A stretch of 64,000 nucleotides of DNA from JBCAWW01 sp039024315 (GTDB lineage: Bacteria; Bacteroidota; Bacteroidia; J057). The position numbers and the translations under genes are program-made. The notes under the pieces are model-generated. The model did no database searches. It worked only from the letters and a program-made list of their open reading frames with translations, and was not told the DNA's origin. This document shows, in pieces, positions 9,096 to 17,477 of this stretch (positions are counted from its first letter, which is position 1; each line of letters starts with the position of its first letter). The stretch is from assembly GCA_039024315.1 (NCBI GenBank), contig JBCCQN010000016.1:1-64000 (forward strand), given 5' to 3'.

Positions 9096-9704
9096 TTATT
9101 TGCCAGCTTCAATCCACTTGATACTACAGCCATTAGGGATGGTAGTTTCAGTCTCTGGGTCTTCTCCCGCTATCGCTGCTTGAATGGCTAAGTCTAAGAA
9201 GGCGTTTTTTACCATACTCGCATCAAGCGGATTGTCATCAATTTTACCGCGATAGACCATTTGAAAACCCTCCTCAGCGGGAATCAAAACTACTGCTTCG
9301 GGATTTTTAGTGATTTCAAACAGACGGGCTACTGCCTGATCCTTGTCTTTGAGATAGGGAAAATCGTATTTGGCAATCTTTTGCATACGAGCTTCAGCGT
9401 CTCGTTGGCTCAGAGTGGGATCATTGCTGTTGATGGCAATAAAACTTACGTTTTGCTCTGCATAACGCTTGTGTAGTTTTTGCAAACGTTCGATGTATTG
9501 GGTCGCCCAAGAACAGTGAGAAGAGGTGAAAACCACGACTATTGCTTTTTGATCTTGATAATCGCTTAGTTTGACAACTTGGCTATCAGGTGCAGAAAGG
9601 CTAAAATCTTCTACGACCGTAAGCTCTTGAGCCGAAAGGGGTCGCCCCAAAATCAATACGCCAATCGCTAAGCCCATCAGGCTACTATACAATAGTTTTG
9701 TCAT
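9096..9704 (-). CDS. thioredoxin-fold periplasmic protein with a single active-site Cys
   Basis: A 202-residue secreted protein: signal peptide ending at PLSAQ, then an AhpC/TSA-type thioredoxin fold (about 30-165). Family features are FSLSAPDSQVVKLSDY, VVVFTSSHCSWATQY at the active site, IAINSNDP and a cis-Pro region near KNPEAVVLI. The usual CxxC is reduced to one Cys (HCSW), with only one other Cys near the C-terminus (PNGCSIKW), a motif typical of this subfamily. It is therefore more likely a peroxiredoxin-like or resolving-partner protein than a classical disulfide reductase. A CxxC-containing TlpA-like lipoprotein gene lies 24 nt upstream in the same direction, which suggests a redox pair. 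Confidence 0.75.
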   Translation of the reverse strand: MTKLLYSSLMGLAIGVLILGRPLSAQELTVVEDFSLSAPDSQVVKLSDYQDQKAIVVVFTSSHCSWATQYIERLQKLHKRYAEQNVSFIAINSNDPTLSQRDAEARMQKIAKYDFPYLKDKDQAVARLFEITKNPEAVVLIPAEEGFQMVYRGKIDDNPLDASMVKNAFLDLAIQAAIAGEDPETETTIPNGCSIKWIEAGK

Positions 9705-9728
9705 AATCAGGATTTGAGTGAAACTATT

Positions 9729-10250
9729 TTACAGACTGTTGAAGTTTTGATCTTCATGAATGATCATAGAAATTTCGGTTTGATCAGTCATGCCGGTAAC
9801 TTCAACAAGTCTTCCTGTATTCGTATATACGAAATTAAGAGGAATACTGGTATCCCATTCTGGATAAACCTTGCTGACAAAGTTTTCCAAAGAATCAGGA
9901 GACAGGTTATATGAAGGGAAGTTTACGCCCAAATTGTCTAAAAAGCTTGCGAGTCCATCTTGGAAAACGGCGGCTTCGTCGATGGAAACCAATAAGACTT
10001 TGGCTTCAGACTCAGGGTTGTTATTTAAAGCGATAAGTTCAGGTATTTCTTGGATACAGGGTTTGCACCAAGTGGCGAAGAAGTTAATGACGACATATGG
10101 TTTATCGGCACTATTTACCTCTTGCATCAGTTCCTGTTTAGTGACGGATGCTATGGGCCTCTTCGAGGAACGCTTCTCCGACTTGTTTTGGCATGCCACT
10201 ACAAGTATAAGTAAGGAGAAACTCAGGATATATGGCGTAATGCACTTCAT
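9729..10250 (-). CDS. TlpA-like thiol-disulfide oxidoreductase lipoprotein
   Basis: A 173-residue lipoprotein: signal with lipobox ILVVAC (Cys20), a basic linker, then a thioredoxin-like domain with the classic FFATWCKPC active site (about 59-67) and VSIDEA. TlpA/ResA-type proteins reduce periplasmic disulfides. The start at 10250 is needed to keep the signal peptide, which makes the gene overlap the upstream phosphopantetheinyl transferase by 113 nt in a different frame. The overlap contains a copy of the 18-nt hairpin repeat (10158-10175), which in this frame encodes part of the linker just after the lipid-attachment Cys. Confidence 0.82.
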   Translation of the reverse strand: MKCITPYILSFSLLILVVACQNKSEKRSSKRPIASVTKQELMQEVNSADKPYVVINFFATWCKPCIQEIPELIALNNNPESEAKVLLVSIDEAAVFQDGLASFLDNLGVNFPSYNLSPDSLENFVSKVYPEWDTSIPLNFVYTNTGRLVEVTGMTDQTEISMIIHEDQNFNSL

Positions 10251-10845
10251 ATTCCTTATGCAAATTATCCTTTTGTACGAGGGCTTTGAAGCTTCCGTTC
10301 GATTTTAAGGTAAAATTTTGCAGTTGAAGATAAATATTATCTTTAAAAGCGACCCCTTGGCCATGAATTTTGTAGATAGTTTCTTTAGCACTCCAGATCA
10401 TCAAAAAGAGTTCGAAGGATTCATTGGCGTGAAAAACCTTCAGTTCTTCTTCTCCCATGAAGAGAAACCGAGTTCTGAGGTTACGCTTTCTCTTTAAATA
10501 TTCGATATCTATGCCTACTTCACAGGTGCGGGAAGCAATGGCTGCAGAATACTGATTGGAGTGGGTATAAGAGATAAAGTGAGGATTGTTGGTAAGAAAG
10601 GGCTTTCCGTTTTGGGAATTGAGACTTTCTACTCTAGTGGTATCGGCAATTTCAAGTAGTTCTTTCATACAAAGTCTACTGGAAAGCCACTCTAGTCTTT
10701 TTTGGGGATGAGTGATCTTGGAAAGTCTTTGCCACTCATTTTCATATAGTTTGACCCTCGACAAAAAATACCATTCGTCCTCTTCAATCTGCCAGACGCC
10801 GATTGAGACCCCCGGTATAGAGCTGTTATGTGTGATATAAGGCAT
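10138..10845 (-). CDS. 4'-phosphopantetheinyl transferase superfamily protein
   Basis: A 235-residue Sfp/AcpT-type enzyme that moves the phosphopantetheine arm from CoA to a carrier-protein serine. Key motifs are present: VGIDIEYLKRKRN (about 107-119, Mg-binding Asp and Glu) and WSAKETIYKI (about 147-156). The two subdomains and the length fit the single-chain Sfp class. Its last 38 codons overlap the start of the TlpA-like gene. The final dozen residues (GEAFLEEAHSIRH) come largely from an 18-nt hairpin repeat, so the C-terminus seems to have been extended by that insertion. The carrier substrate is not encoded nearby. Confidence 0.85.
   Translation of the reverse strand: MPYITHNSSIPGVSIGVWQIEEDEWYFLSRVKLYENEWQRLSKITHPQKRLEWLSSRLCMKELLEIADTTRVESLNSQNGKPFLTNNPHFISYTHSNQYSAAIASRTCEVGIDIEYLKRKRNLRTRFLFMGEEELKVFHANESFELFLMIWSAKETIYKIHGQGVAFKDNIYLQLQNFTLKSNGSFKALVQKDNLHKEYEVHYAIYPEFLLTYTCSGMPKQVGEAFLEEAHSIRH
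10158..10175 (-). repeat. 18-nt hairpin repeat (foot AAGCGTT, stem CCTC/GAGG, loop GAA)
   Basis: Perfect foot and stem, inside the 113-nt overlap of two genes; it is translated in two frames. Confidence 0.8.
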
Positions 10846-10932
10846 TACCGATCAATATCTCTTCTATTGAAGATACTACAATTTATTTACTCCGGCAATG
10901 TCTAAAAAATTGTAAATCAGGAAATGAAAAAT

Positions 10933-10964
10933 GTCCAGAACGGAAACTAGTTTCCACTCTGGAC
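10933..10964 (-). terminator. hairpin downstream of the SPOR gene
   Basis: GTCCAGA / TCTGGAC encloses a second palindrome, GGAAACTAGTTTCC. It lies downstream of the minus-strand gene ending at 10994 and upstream of the phosphopantetheinyl transferase; T-rich sequence (CATTTTTCATTTCC) follows on the minus strand. Confidence 0.65.
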
Positions 10965-10965
10965 A

Positions 10966-10983
10966 AGCGTTCTGCGAAGCCGC
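10966..10983 (+). repeat. 18-nt hairpin repeat, one stem mismatch (AAGCGTT, CTGC/GCCG, loop GAA)
   Basis: Intergenic copy that contains the GCGAAGC mini-hairpin core. One of the four outer pairs is mismatched. Confidence 0.65.
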
Positions 10984-10993
10984 TCTAAATGAA

Positions 10994-11668
10994 TTAGTTA
11001 TCTTCTAAGATACTATTGCCTTGGCTGCCTTGATATTGTTCGGCCTCATCGATTGTAACTCGGATACCATCAATGTATGGTACTACCCAAGGGTCAGAAA
11101 GGCCCATTTTCTTCAATTCTTGACGAAATGCGGCTGCTTCTTCATAAGTCCTAAATGAGCCGATTACGTATTTATTAAAACCATCTGCCCGCTCGCTGAC
11201 AAAGTCGCCGCCGGTTTCAGGTTTGTTTTCCATTTCATAAAAGACATATGCGCCGATTTGGACGCGATAAACTAGCCCATCCTGAATACCCATTTGGCTA
11301 GTTTTATTGGTGGTCGCTACCTCTGATTGGAGTCTTTCGTTTTGGCGACGCAGATTTTGTACTTGCGCTTCTAATTGTACGAGCTGCCAGCGTAGGCTAT
11401 CGCTAGTGGCATCATTAGCAGCTACACTTGAAGTCCCCTCTTGAGGGCTTTCCTTAGACATAGACTCTTTGAGCTGCGTTTTGAGATCATTGATCTGCTC
11501 TTGGAAGTTTTCAAATTCGCCCTTCAAAGCCGAAGGGTTTTTGACGTACATTTTGGCCTTATCTTTCCAAAATTTCTTTTCCTGCTTGCTCATATCTTGA
11601 GCTTGGAGCGCTGGAATAGAGATAATACAGGCTAAAAACGTTGCGAATAAGAACTTTGCAGGGTACAT
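10994..11668 (-). CDS. secreted SPOR-like protein with coiled coil
   Basis: A 224-residue periplasmic protein: signal peptide ending at PALQAQ, two charged coiled-coil stretches (about 45-70 and 90-120, Gln/Glu/Leu-rich), then a C-terminal SPOR-like domain (about 130-210). The domain has the pattern YRVQIGAYVFYE, YVIGSFRTYEEAAAFRQELKKMG and WVVPYIDGIRVTI. SPOR domains bind denuded peptidoglycan glycans, often at the division site. It stands alone, followed by a hairpin and divergent from mdh. Confidence 0.75.
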   Translation of the reverse strand: MYPAKFLFATFLACIISIPALQAQDMSKQEKKFWKDKAKMYVKNPSALKGEFENFQEQINDLKTQLKESMSKESPQEGTSSVAANDATSDSLRWQLVQLEAQVQNLRRQNERLQSEVATTNKTSQMGIQDGLVYRVQIGAYVFYEMENKPETGGDFVSERADGFNKYVIGSFRTYEEAAAFRQELKKMGLSDPWVVPYIDGIRVTIDEAEQYQGSQGNSILEDN

Positions 11669-11907
11669 GATTTATATCAGTTGGTCAGAGAATAGGCAGT
11701 TTTTCAAGTTCAATGGAACTGTAAGACGAACTAGCTCACAAAGTTGCAGATAAACAAGACAATTTAGCGGCAAAAATTATGCAAGATTTGTTCAATAAAT
11801 GTATCAGCAACTTCCATGCCTGAAAGATTGGAAATCGCGTTATTGGATACTAATTTTACGGCACAAGCTAGAATTCACGTCATTTTAAATAAAAAACAAT
11901 CAATAAT

Positions 11908-12837
11908 ATGTCTAAAGTTACCGTAGTCGGTGCTGGAAATGTTGGTGCTACCTGCGCGGAATGCGTTGCGCGTGCAGAAGTTTGCAACGAAGTAGTTTTA
12001 CTCGATATCAAAGAAAATTACGCGGAGGGTAAAGCCCTTGACCAATGGGAAACCTCTCCAGTCAATTACTTTGACACTCGTATTACAGGTTCAACCAATG
12101 ATTACAGCAAAACTGCTGGTTCTGACGTAGTTGTAATCACCTCTGGTATTCCTCGTCGCCCCGGAATGAGTCGTGATGACTTGATCGCTACCAATGCTGG
12201 TATCGTAAAATCTGTTACTGAACAGGTCATCGCTCACTCTCCTGATTGTATCATCATCGTGGTGTCTAATCCATTAGATGTGATGACTTATCAGGCCTAC
12301 CTTACCGCCCAATTCCCTTCTAACCGCGTTATGGGCATGGCCGGTGTCTTGGACACAGCTCGCTACCGCTCTTTCTTAGCACTAGAATTGAACTGCTCTC
12401 CTAAGGATATTCAAGCAGTATTGATGGGTGGTCATGGTGATACGATGGTGCCACTACCACGTTATACCACTGTTGCGGGTATCCCCGTAACTGAATTGGT
12501 GCCTGCTGATCGTATTGAAGCAATCATTGAGCGCACTAAAAAAGGGGGTGGTGAAATCGTGAAGCTACTGGGTACTTCTGGCTGGTATGCACCTGGTGCA
12601 GCAGCGGCTCAGATGGTAGAAGCCATCATGAAAGATTCTAAGCGCATCTTCCCCGTTTGTACTTACCTAACGGGTCAGTATGGCGTAAACGATCTTTATC
12701 TTGGCGTACCTGTGAAATTAGGTCGCGCTGGTATCGAAGAGATCATCGAGCTGCAACTCAACGAGGATGAAATGGCGCTCCTCAAAGAATCTGAAGCGGC
12801 CGTACGTAGTGTGGTAAAGGTTTTGGATAATTTGTAA
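11908..12837 (+). CDS. mdh: malate dehydrogenase (NAD)
   Basis: A 309-residue LDH-type malate dehydrogenase of the TCA cycle (malate + NAD to oxaloacetate). Seen in order: the dinucleotide-binding GAGNVGA (7-13), the NAD-ribose Asp (VVLLDIKE), SGIPRRPGMSRDDL (substrate arginines), VSNPLDVMTY, GVLDTARYR and the catalytic MGGHGDTMVP (His about 176). The RRPGM active-site loop marks it as malate-specific rather than lactate-specific. It is a single gene on the plus strand, followed by a strong bidirectional terminator shared with the convergent subtilase gene. Confidence 0.97.
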   Translation: MSKVTVVGAGNVGATCAECVARAEVCNEVVLLDIKENYAEGKALDQWETSPVNYFDTRITGSTNDYSKTAGSDVVVITSGIPRRPGMSRDDLIATNAGIVKSVTEQVIAHSPDCIIIVVSNPLDVMTYQAYLTAQFPSNRVMGMAGVLDTARYRSFLALELNCSPKDIQAVLMGGHGDTMVPLPRYTTVAGIPVTELVPADRIEAIIERTKKGGGEIVKLLGTSGWYAPGAAAAQMVEAIMKDSKRIFPVCTYLTGQYGVNDLYLGVPVKLGRAGIEEIIELQLNEDEMALLKESEAAVRSVVKVLDNL

Positions 12838-12854
12838 AAAGCATTCCAACAATA

Positions 12855-12894
12855 AAAAAGCAGCGATCCTTGCACTGGATCGCTGCTTTTTTTG
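12855..12894. terminator. bidirectional intrinsic terminator
   Basis: AGCAGCGATCC / GGATCGCTGCT, an 11-bp stem flanked by A and T runs, sits between convergent mdh and the subtilase gene and can serve both. Confidence 0.9.
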
Positions 12895-12904
12895 TGCCTA
12901 TATC

Positions 12905-15900
12905 TTATTCCACCACCGAGAATTTGCCTACAAATTGTTCGATGCTTTCATCCTCTGTCCAAACGTGGTAGATATAAATCCCTGGGACAATACGCCGATT
13001 ACCTTGGTCGCGCATATCCCAAGTCGTACCACCATCCCCATCTGTTTCTTCGATTTCGTTAACGAGACGTCCACTTACGGTATAGATGCGAATGGTTGCT
13101 GTTTGGGTTAGGTTGGCAAAACGCATACCTTCAAAAAACTCGTGATTACGGACTGGGTTAGGATAAGCAAATACCTCGCTCAAATCCTCCTTATGTGCGG
13201 AGAAAGTCGCGACATTGCCTTCTTCCCCTATGCAGACCTCGTTGATGCCGCAAAGCTCCTTGACTTCTATGGATAGGGGATATCCCAAGGCACCAAACTT
13301 TGCGGTTTCGATGGTAATTTTGACGGCCTCCATGTCCTCAGAGGCCCATTCTACTTTACTGATCTCACCTACAGGCGATAAGGTGTAATTTGCCGTATCT
13401 AAGGCTTGATCTTCGTCTAATGGATAATTGAAAAATAGCACTCCTTGCTTATCGTTGGCGATTTCCCAATGGGTTAAATAGAGAAAATCTTCTTCTAATG
13501 GTTCATACAAAAAGCTCAGATTTTGACTCATGGGATCAAGACAAGCAAGATCTGCGTCCAAGAAGGTAGTGTCTATCGATAAGGTGTTGAGTCCGGGTTG
13601 GAATCCGTCCCGGAACGATAAGACGAGGCGCTTGCTTTGTCCTCCGCCAATAATCGCCACGGGGTTTTGCTCCCCATTGAGCACAATGCGACTTTTGTCT
13701 TCATTACGATCCACCACAGGCCAACTAAACCACAGCTCTAACTGCCTATCACCCACTACTGCCAAGCTATCAACGCGAGGGCGTTCATGCGGCCTAAGAA
13801 TAATTGCATTGCCAAAGCCACTTTCATTAGGATTTAGGGCTGGATTGACAGCTCTTAATACGTAGAGATATTCTTCCTCCGTCGTGCTCACATCTAAAAA
13901 TGTGGTCCCACTCACCGGTCCCACCACTTGGGCTGTATCATTGTTAAACGGATCACGAATCCGCCAAATATCATATGCGGTGGCGTTGGGACTGGACTGC
14001 CAATTGAGTCGTACTTGATTGGGACCCAGTACCTTGCCGCTAAGGGAAGTAACGGGAGTGGGCCCACTGTAGAGTACGTCTTTTTCGAAAAAGATGGTTG
14101 AATCTCCTCGACCAATACCTATTTCTTGTACGCCATTGCCATTGAAATCACCAATTACGTGATGAGAAGATAAAGTGCCATAGAAAAACCAAGTCATCTG
14201 ATATTCTCCCCCCACATATTCCACCACGTAGGTCCGAGGAAAGGTAGTGAAGACTAATTCGTCTGCTGGGTCATTATCTAAGTTTCCGGCAGTGGCGGCA
14301 TTGTAGGATTCTGTATCGAGATCGTATAGATAGTCTTCCCATACCATTTGATATTGATCATTGGCTTGACTTTCGAAGATCCGGAGCCACCAAAAGGGAG
14401 TATCATATTCAAAATCATCATTTCGCAATGAGCTGGTGTGGACCGCGATAAAGAGTTCTTCCCTTCCATCGCCATCAAAATCACCTGCGGTGACATAGGG
14501 CCCAGCTTTGGTTAATTCACTACGATTGAGGTAAGTATTGCGATAGTTATCGCCGCCCTGATGCTCGTAAATGGTAAAATCTCCATCAAAATCCCCGTAA
14601 ACAGTTTCGGGTTTACCGTCTCCGTCAAAGTCCCGTGTTACGGAACGAGGCGCTACTGAGCCTTGGTAATCGCCCGTAGTATCAGCAAGCGTAGCCGCCT
14701 GGTTAAAATCGTTGCCGGAGGCCTCAAAAATGAAATAATCAGTAAAGTCCTTGACAACTAACTCTGCGGTATTGTCTCCATCGGTATCGGCTAAATTGGC
14801 AGCGTAAAAACCATTGCCTTCATTGCGATAGATCACCTCTGCGGGGAACGCTCCATTTGTGCTTTGCTCCAAAAGGTAGAGCGAATCGTTGACTGAGGCT
14901 AATATCTCCAAAAGGCCATCCCCATCGGTATCGCCTACATCCTTGGGGATCAATATGGGCTTGAGTTCGACGGAGTCGACCTTAACAAATTGATCTCCCA
15001 CAAACTCATAGATCGTAAGTGGGCCAAAGGTCAGCTGCTCATTATACTCGCTCATGATCACCTCAGGTAATTGATCGCCATCAAAATCCTGTGGCTTTTC
15101 TAACAGTCGGCCCATGGGTAAGGTGTAGGGCTGTTGGGTAAAACCGGTCCGATTGATTGATTTGCTCTGAAAATCAATGCTAAAGGACTCTGATATACTG
15201 CTCATGCCCGCAAGATTAGTCGTGCTGATAAGCATCTCATAAAGCCCACTACTTAGTACATCGGTACCAATTAAAAACTCGCCGTTGCGCGTGGTACGGT
15301 CAAAACCGATGGTTTTATAATCAAGCGTTCCGCTGCGGCGGTATTTCAACTCATGGACGCCCTGATCGGAGCTCCTAAATACGACGAGTACTTTTCGATC
15401 CTGATTGTCCCAAATCGGAGCCGCACGTAAAATTTCTACCCGCGAAGCGCTAGTGTCTCGGACAAATCTGATGCGGTCTTCGGCTGTAAAACCATTGGTT
15501 TTTTCGAGTCTAATACGCAAGGTAAAGTCTCCTTCTGGCAGGGTCCTCAAGTCCCACCAAGCGAGGGTGTCTTCCTTTTGCTGATAGAGTTGATCGGCAA
15601 CAATTACTTGCCATTCACTGGTGTCTTCTGTCCCTGGCATCCACTCGAGATGGTACTTGGCAAACTCAGGGTCCAGCACTGTACCGATGATAGGGATAGA
15701 GTCCAAATAGGAGCCGCCGTCATTTTCAGGGGAGGTGATTTGTACGTTGGAGGTCCCTACTGACAAAAGGGCTTTGTGGAGGTTGAGTCGGCCAGCACCC
15801 GTAGTATGGTCCCAACCCGCACGACCAATATCATCGGTAGTCGAAGTCAAAATGCCTCTCACTTGTTGAGGCGAGAGAATACCTTTGTGCGAGAAAAGTA

Positions 15901-17191
15901 GGCCCACTGCAGAGGCGACCATAGGAGCAGAAGCACTGGTGCCGTTGAAACGACCATAAGCGGTGATCTGACCATTGCTTGCAGTATCCAGCGGAGAAGT
16001 AGTAAAGATACCAGAGCCCGGTGCACACAAATCAACGGTAACGCCATAGCTACTCAGTGGCCAGAGAAATTCATCGCCTGTTGCTAGATCAGCGGCAGAG
16101 GCAGAAACCGAAATCACCTCATTAAATCCAGAAGGGTAGTGGAGAGCGTCTCCAGTACCATTGCCGGCGGAGCCTACCATGATAACGCCTTTGGCATAAG
16201 CATAGCGGATCGCTTCGTGCATCATCAGAGAGGGGTAGATATCGCCAAAGGAGAAGTTCAATATTTGGATGCCATTATCGGCGGCATAAATGATCGCTCG
16301 CGAGATATCATCATCTTCACCCGCTCCGGTGGAGCTGAAGGCGCGTATGACGCTGAGTTTGCAGTTTGGTGCTAGCCCAGCACCGCCAATTTGATTGTCC
16401 GCTTTAGCGCTGATAATGCCAGAAACGACAGTCCCATGATCATTGTCGTCCCAAGGATTGGCGTCCTCAAATAAATAATCCCCTCCAAAAGGACTACGAG
16501 GTTGATCGGTAAAATCGTAGCCTATCACATCGTCAGGATAACCATTGCCGTCTTCATCTAGGCCATTGAAATCACCGCTGATCCCGTTGCGGGTTTCGCT
16601 AAAAGGCCAAGGTTCAAAAGTACCGTTGCCGTTTAGGTCCTCCAATGCATTGATGGCAAGCTGACCGTCAAATTCTGGGTGGAGGTAATCCAAGCCGGTG
16701 TCGATAACGCCTATTCTGATTTGTTCATCGCCTTGAGTAATATCCCATGCTGGGAACGTTTTGATAAAATCGTGGTACCATTGATTACTGAGAGAATCAT
16801 CATTAGGGGTGAACTGCGTTTTTTCTATGCTGTGTAGGCTTAAGGTTCGGTTTTGTTCTACTGTGGTAAATAGCCCACTAGCTTGCAGCTCTGCGATTCG
16901 CGAATCGAGGTCCCCATTCAGTTCAATGGTAAACCATTGTCCGATTTCGGAGGGAAAATTGCCAGAATAAAGACTTTTTACGTTACGAACAGAGGAAATA
17001 AATGGATAATTGTTTATATATTCGTTGGACGGTTCGAAATTTTCAGCTCCGGTAGATAGTTGGGTAAGAAGCTGATGTAACTGATTCGAACCATTATTGA
17101 CTTTGACATTAAGTTCGATTTGCGCCCGCAGGGGAAAACTGTGGAAAAGCAAAAATGCCGTAAATAGGATAGGATAGATGCGGTTAATCAT
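12905..17191 (-). CDS. secreted S8 (subtilisin) peptidase with FG-GAP repeats and T9SS sorting domain
   Basis: A 1428-residue exoprotease. A signal peptide is followed by an N-terminal propeptide-like region (25-125). The S8 catalytic domain (about 145-475) has the triad RIGVIDTGLDY (Asp about 163), NDHGTVVSG (His about 251) and GTSASAPMVAS (Ser about 420). Then come beta domains, and a propeller-like run of FG-GAP/VCBS repeats at about 695-1040 (DFDGDQLPEV, DTDGDGLLEI, DFDGDGKPET, DFDGDGREEL, DFNGNGVQEI), which usually bind Ca. A fibronectin III-like domain lies near 1060-1140. The C-terminal 80 residues are a type A T9SS domain (AYPNPVRNHEF, YTVSGRLVNEIEE, VPGIYIYHV). Substrate unknown. A copy of the 18-nt hairpin repeat lies inside (15323-15341). 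Confidence 0.9.
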   Translation of the reverse strand: MINRIYPILFTAFLLFHSFPLRAQIELNVKVNNGSNQLHQLLTQLSTGAENFEPSNEYINNYPFISSVRNVKSLYSGNFPSEIGQWFTIELNGDLDSRIAELQASGLFTTVEQNRTLSLHSIEKTQFTPNDDSLSNQWYHDFIKTFPAWDITQGDEQIRIGVIDTGLDYLHPEFDGQLAINALEDLNGNGTFEPWPFSETRNGISGDFNGLDEDGNGYPDDVIGYDFTDQPRSPFGGDYLFEDANPWDDNDHGTVVSGIISAKADNQIGGAGLAPNCKLSVIRAFSSTGAGEDDDISRAIIYAADNGIQILNFSFGDIYPSLMMHEAIRYAYAKGVIMVGSAGNGTGDALHYPSGFNEVISVSASAADLATGDEFLWPLSSYGVTVDLCAPGSGIFTTSPLDTASNGQITAYGRFNGTSASAPMVASAVGLLFSHKGILSPQQVRGILTSTTDDIGRAGWDHTTGAGRLNLHKALLSVGTSNVQITSPENDGGSYLDSIPIIGTVLDPEFAKYHLEWMPGTEDTSEWQVIVADQLYQQKEDTLAWWDLRTLPEGDFTLRIRLEKTNGFTAEDRIRFVRDTSASRVEILRAAPIWDNQDRKVLVVFRSSDQGVHELKYRRSGTLDYKTIGFDRTTRNGEFLIGTDVLSSGLYEMLISTTNLAGMSSISESFSIDFQSKSINRTGFTQQPYTLPMGRLLEKPQDFDGDQLPEVIMSEYNEQLTFGPLTIYEFVGDQFVKVDSVELKPILIPKDVGDTDGDGLLEILASVNDSLYLLEQSTNGAFPAEVIYRNEGNGFYAANLADTDGDNTAELVVKDFTDYFIFEASGNDFNQAATLADTTGDYQGSVAPRSVTRDFDGDGKPETVYGDFDGDFTIYEHQGGDNYRNTYLNRSELTKAGPYVTAGDFDGDGREELFIAVHTSSLRNDDFEYDTPFWWLRIFESQANDQYQMVWEDYLYDLDTESYNAATAGNLDNDPADELVFTTFPRTYVVEYVGGEYQMTWFFYGTLSSHHVIGDFNGNGVQEIGIGRGDSTIFFEKDVLYSGPTPVTSLSGKVLGPNQVRLNWQSSPNATAYDIWRIRDPFNNDTAQVVGPVSGTTFLDVSTTEEEYLYVLRAVNPALNPNESGFGNAIILRPHERPRVDSLAVVGDRQLELWFSWPVVDRNEDKSRIVLNGEQNPVAIIGGGQSKRLVLSFRDGFQPGLNTLSIDTTFLDADLACLDPMSQNLSFLYEPLEEDFLYLTHWEIANDKQGVLFFNYPLDEDQALDTANYTLSPVGEISKVEWASEDMEAVKITIETAKFGALGYPLSIEVKELCGINEVCIGEEGNVATFSAHKEDLSEVFAYPNPVRNHEFFEGMRFANLTQTATIRIYTVSGRLVNEIEETDGDGGTTWDMRDQGNRRIVPGIYIYHVWTEDESIEQFVGKFSVVE
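15323..15341 (+). repeat. 18-nt-type hairpin repeat (foot AAGCGTT, stem CCGC/GCGG, loop TGCG)
   Basis: Perfect foot and stem with a 4-nt loop, inside the subtilase gene on the opposite strand. Confidence 0.65.
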
Positions 17192-17344
17192 CGTAAAATT
17201 TTCGGTGTTTACGAACTTAATAAGGACAGGTGGGAGGAAAAAGGGGAATTGAGGGAACTTTCTTAGCTGTGATTAAAAAATGGTGTTGCATTTGTGACTC
17301 TTTTATGGTCCCATTGTCCAAACATCAAAGCTAACAACGAATGC

Positions 17345-17378
17345 CAACGCAAAAACGTTTGTTAGTAGCTTTGCGTTG
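17345..17378. terminator. hairpin between the debranching enzyme and subtilase genes
   Basis: CAACGCAAA / TTTGCGTTG, a 9-bp stem with a 16-nt loop. A second hairpin, GGAGCAAG / CTTGCTCC, lies at about 17441-17469 with its T run on the plus strand. Either could end the minus-strand debranching enzyme transcript, but neither has a good minus-strand T-tract. The rest of 17192-17477 presumably carries the subtilase promoter; I see no clear motif. Confidence 0.4.
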
Positions 17379-17477
17379 TTGAAATAAAGAGGATGAGAAA
17401 ATAAAAATATAGACGAATTGTGGTTTTGCTTTTCACCTGGGAGCAAGTGTCCTTTATGGCCTTGCTCCTGCTTTTTT

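Noticed and set aside
14836..14853. AGCGTT with CCCC/GAGG in the subtilase gene
   Set aside because: One stem mismatch in a gene-coding context; kept only as a degenerate copy in the count and not listed as a feature.
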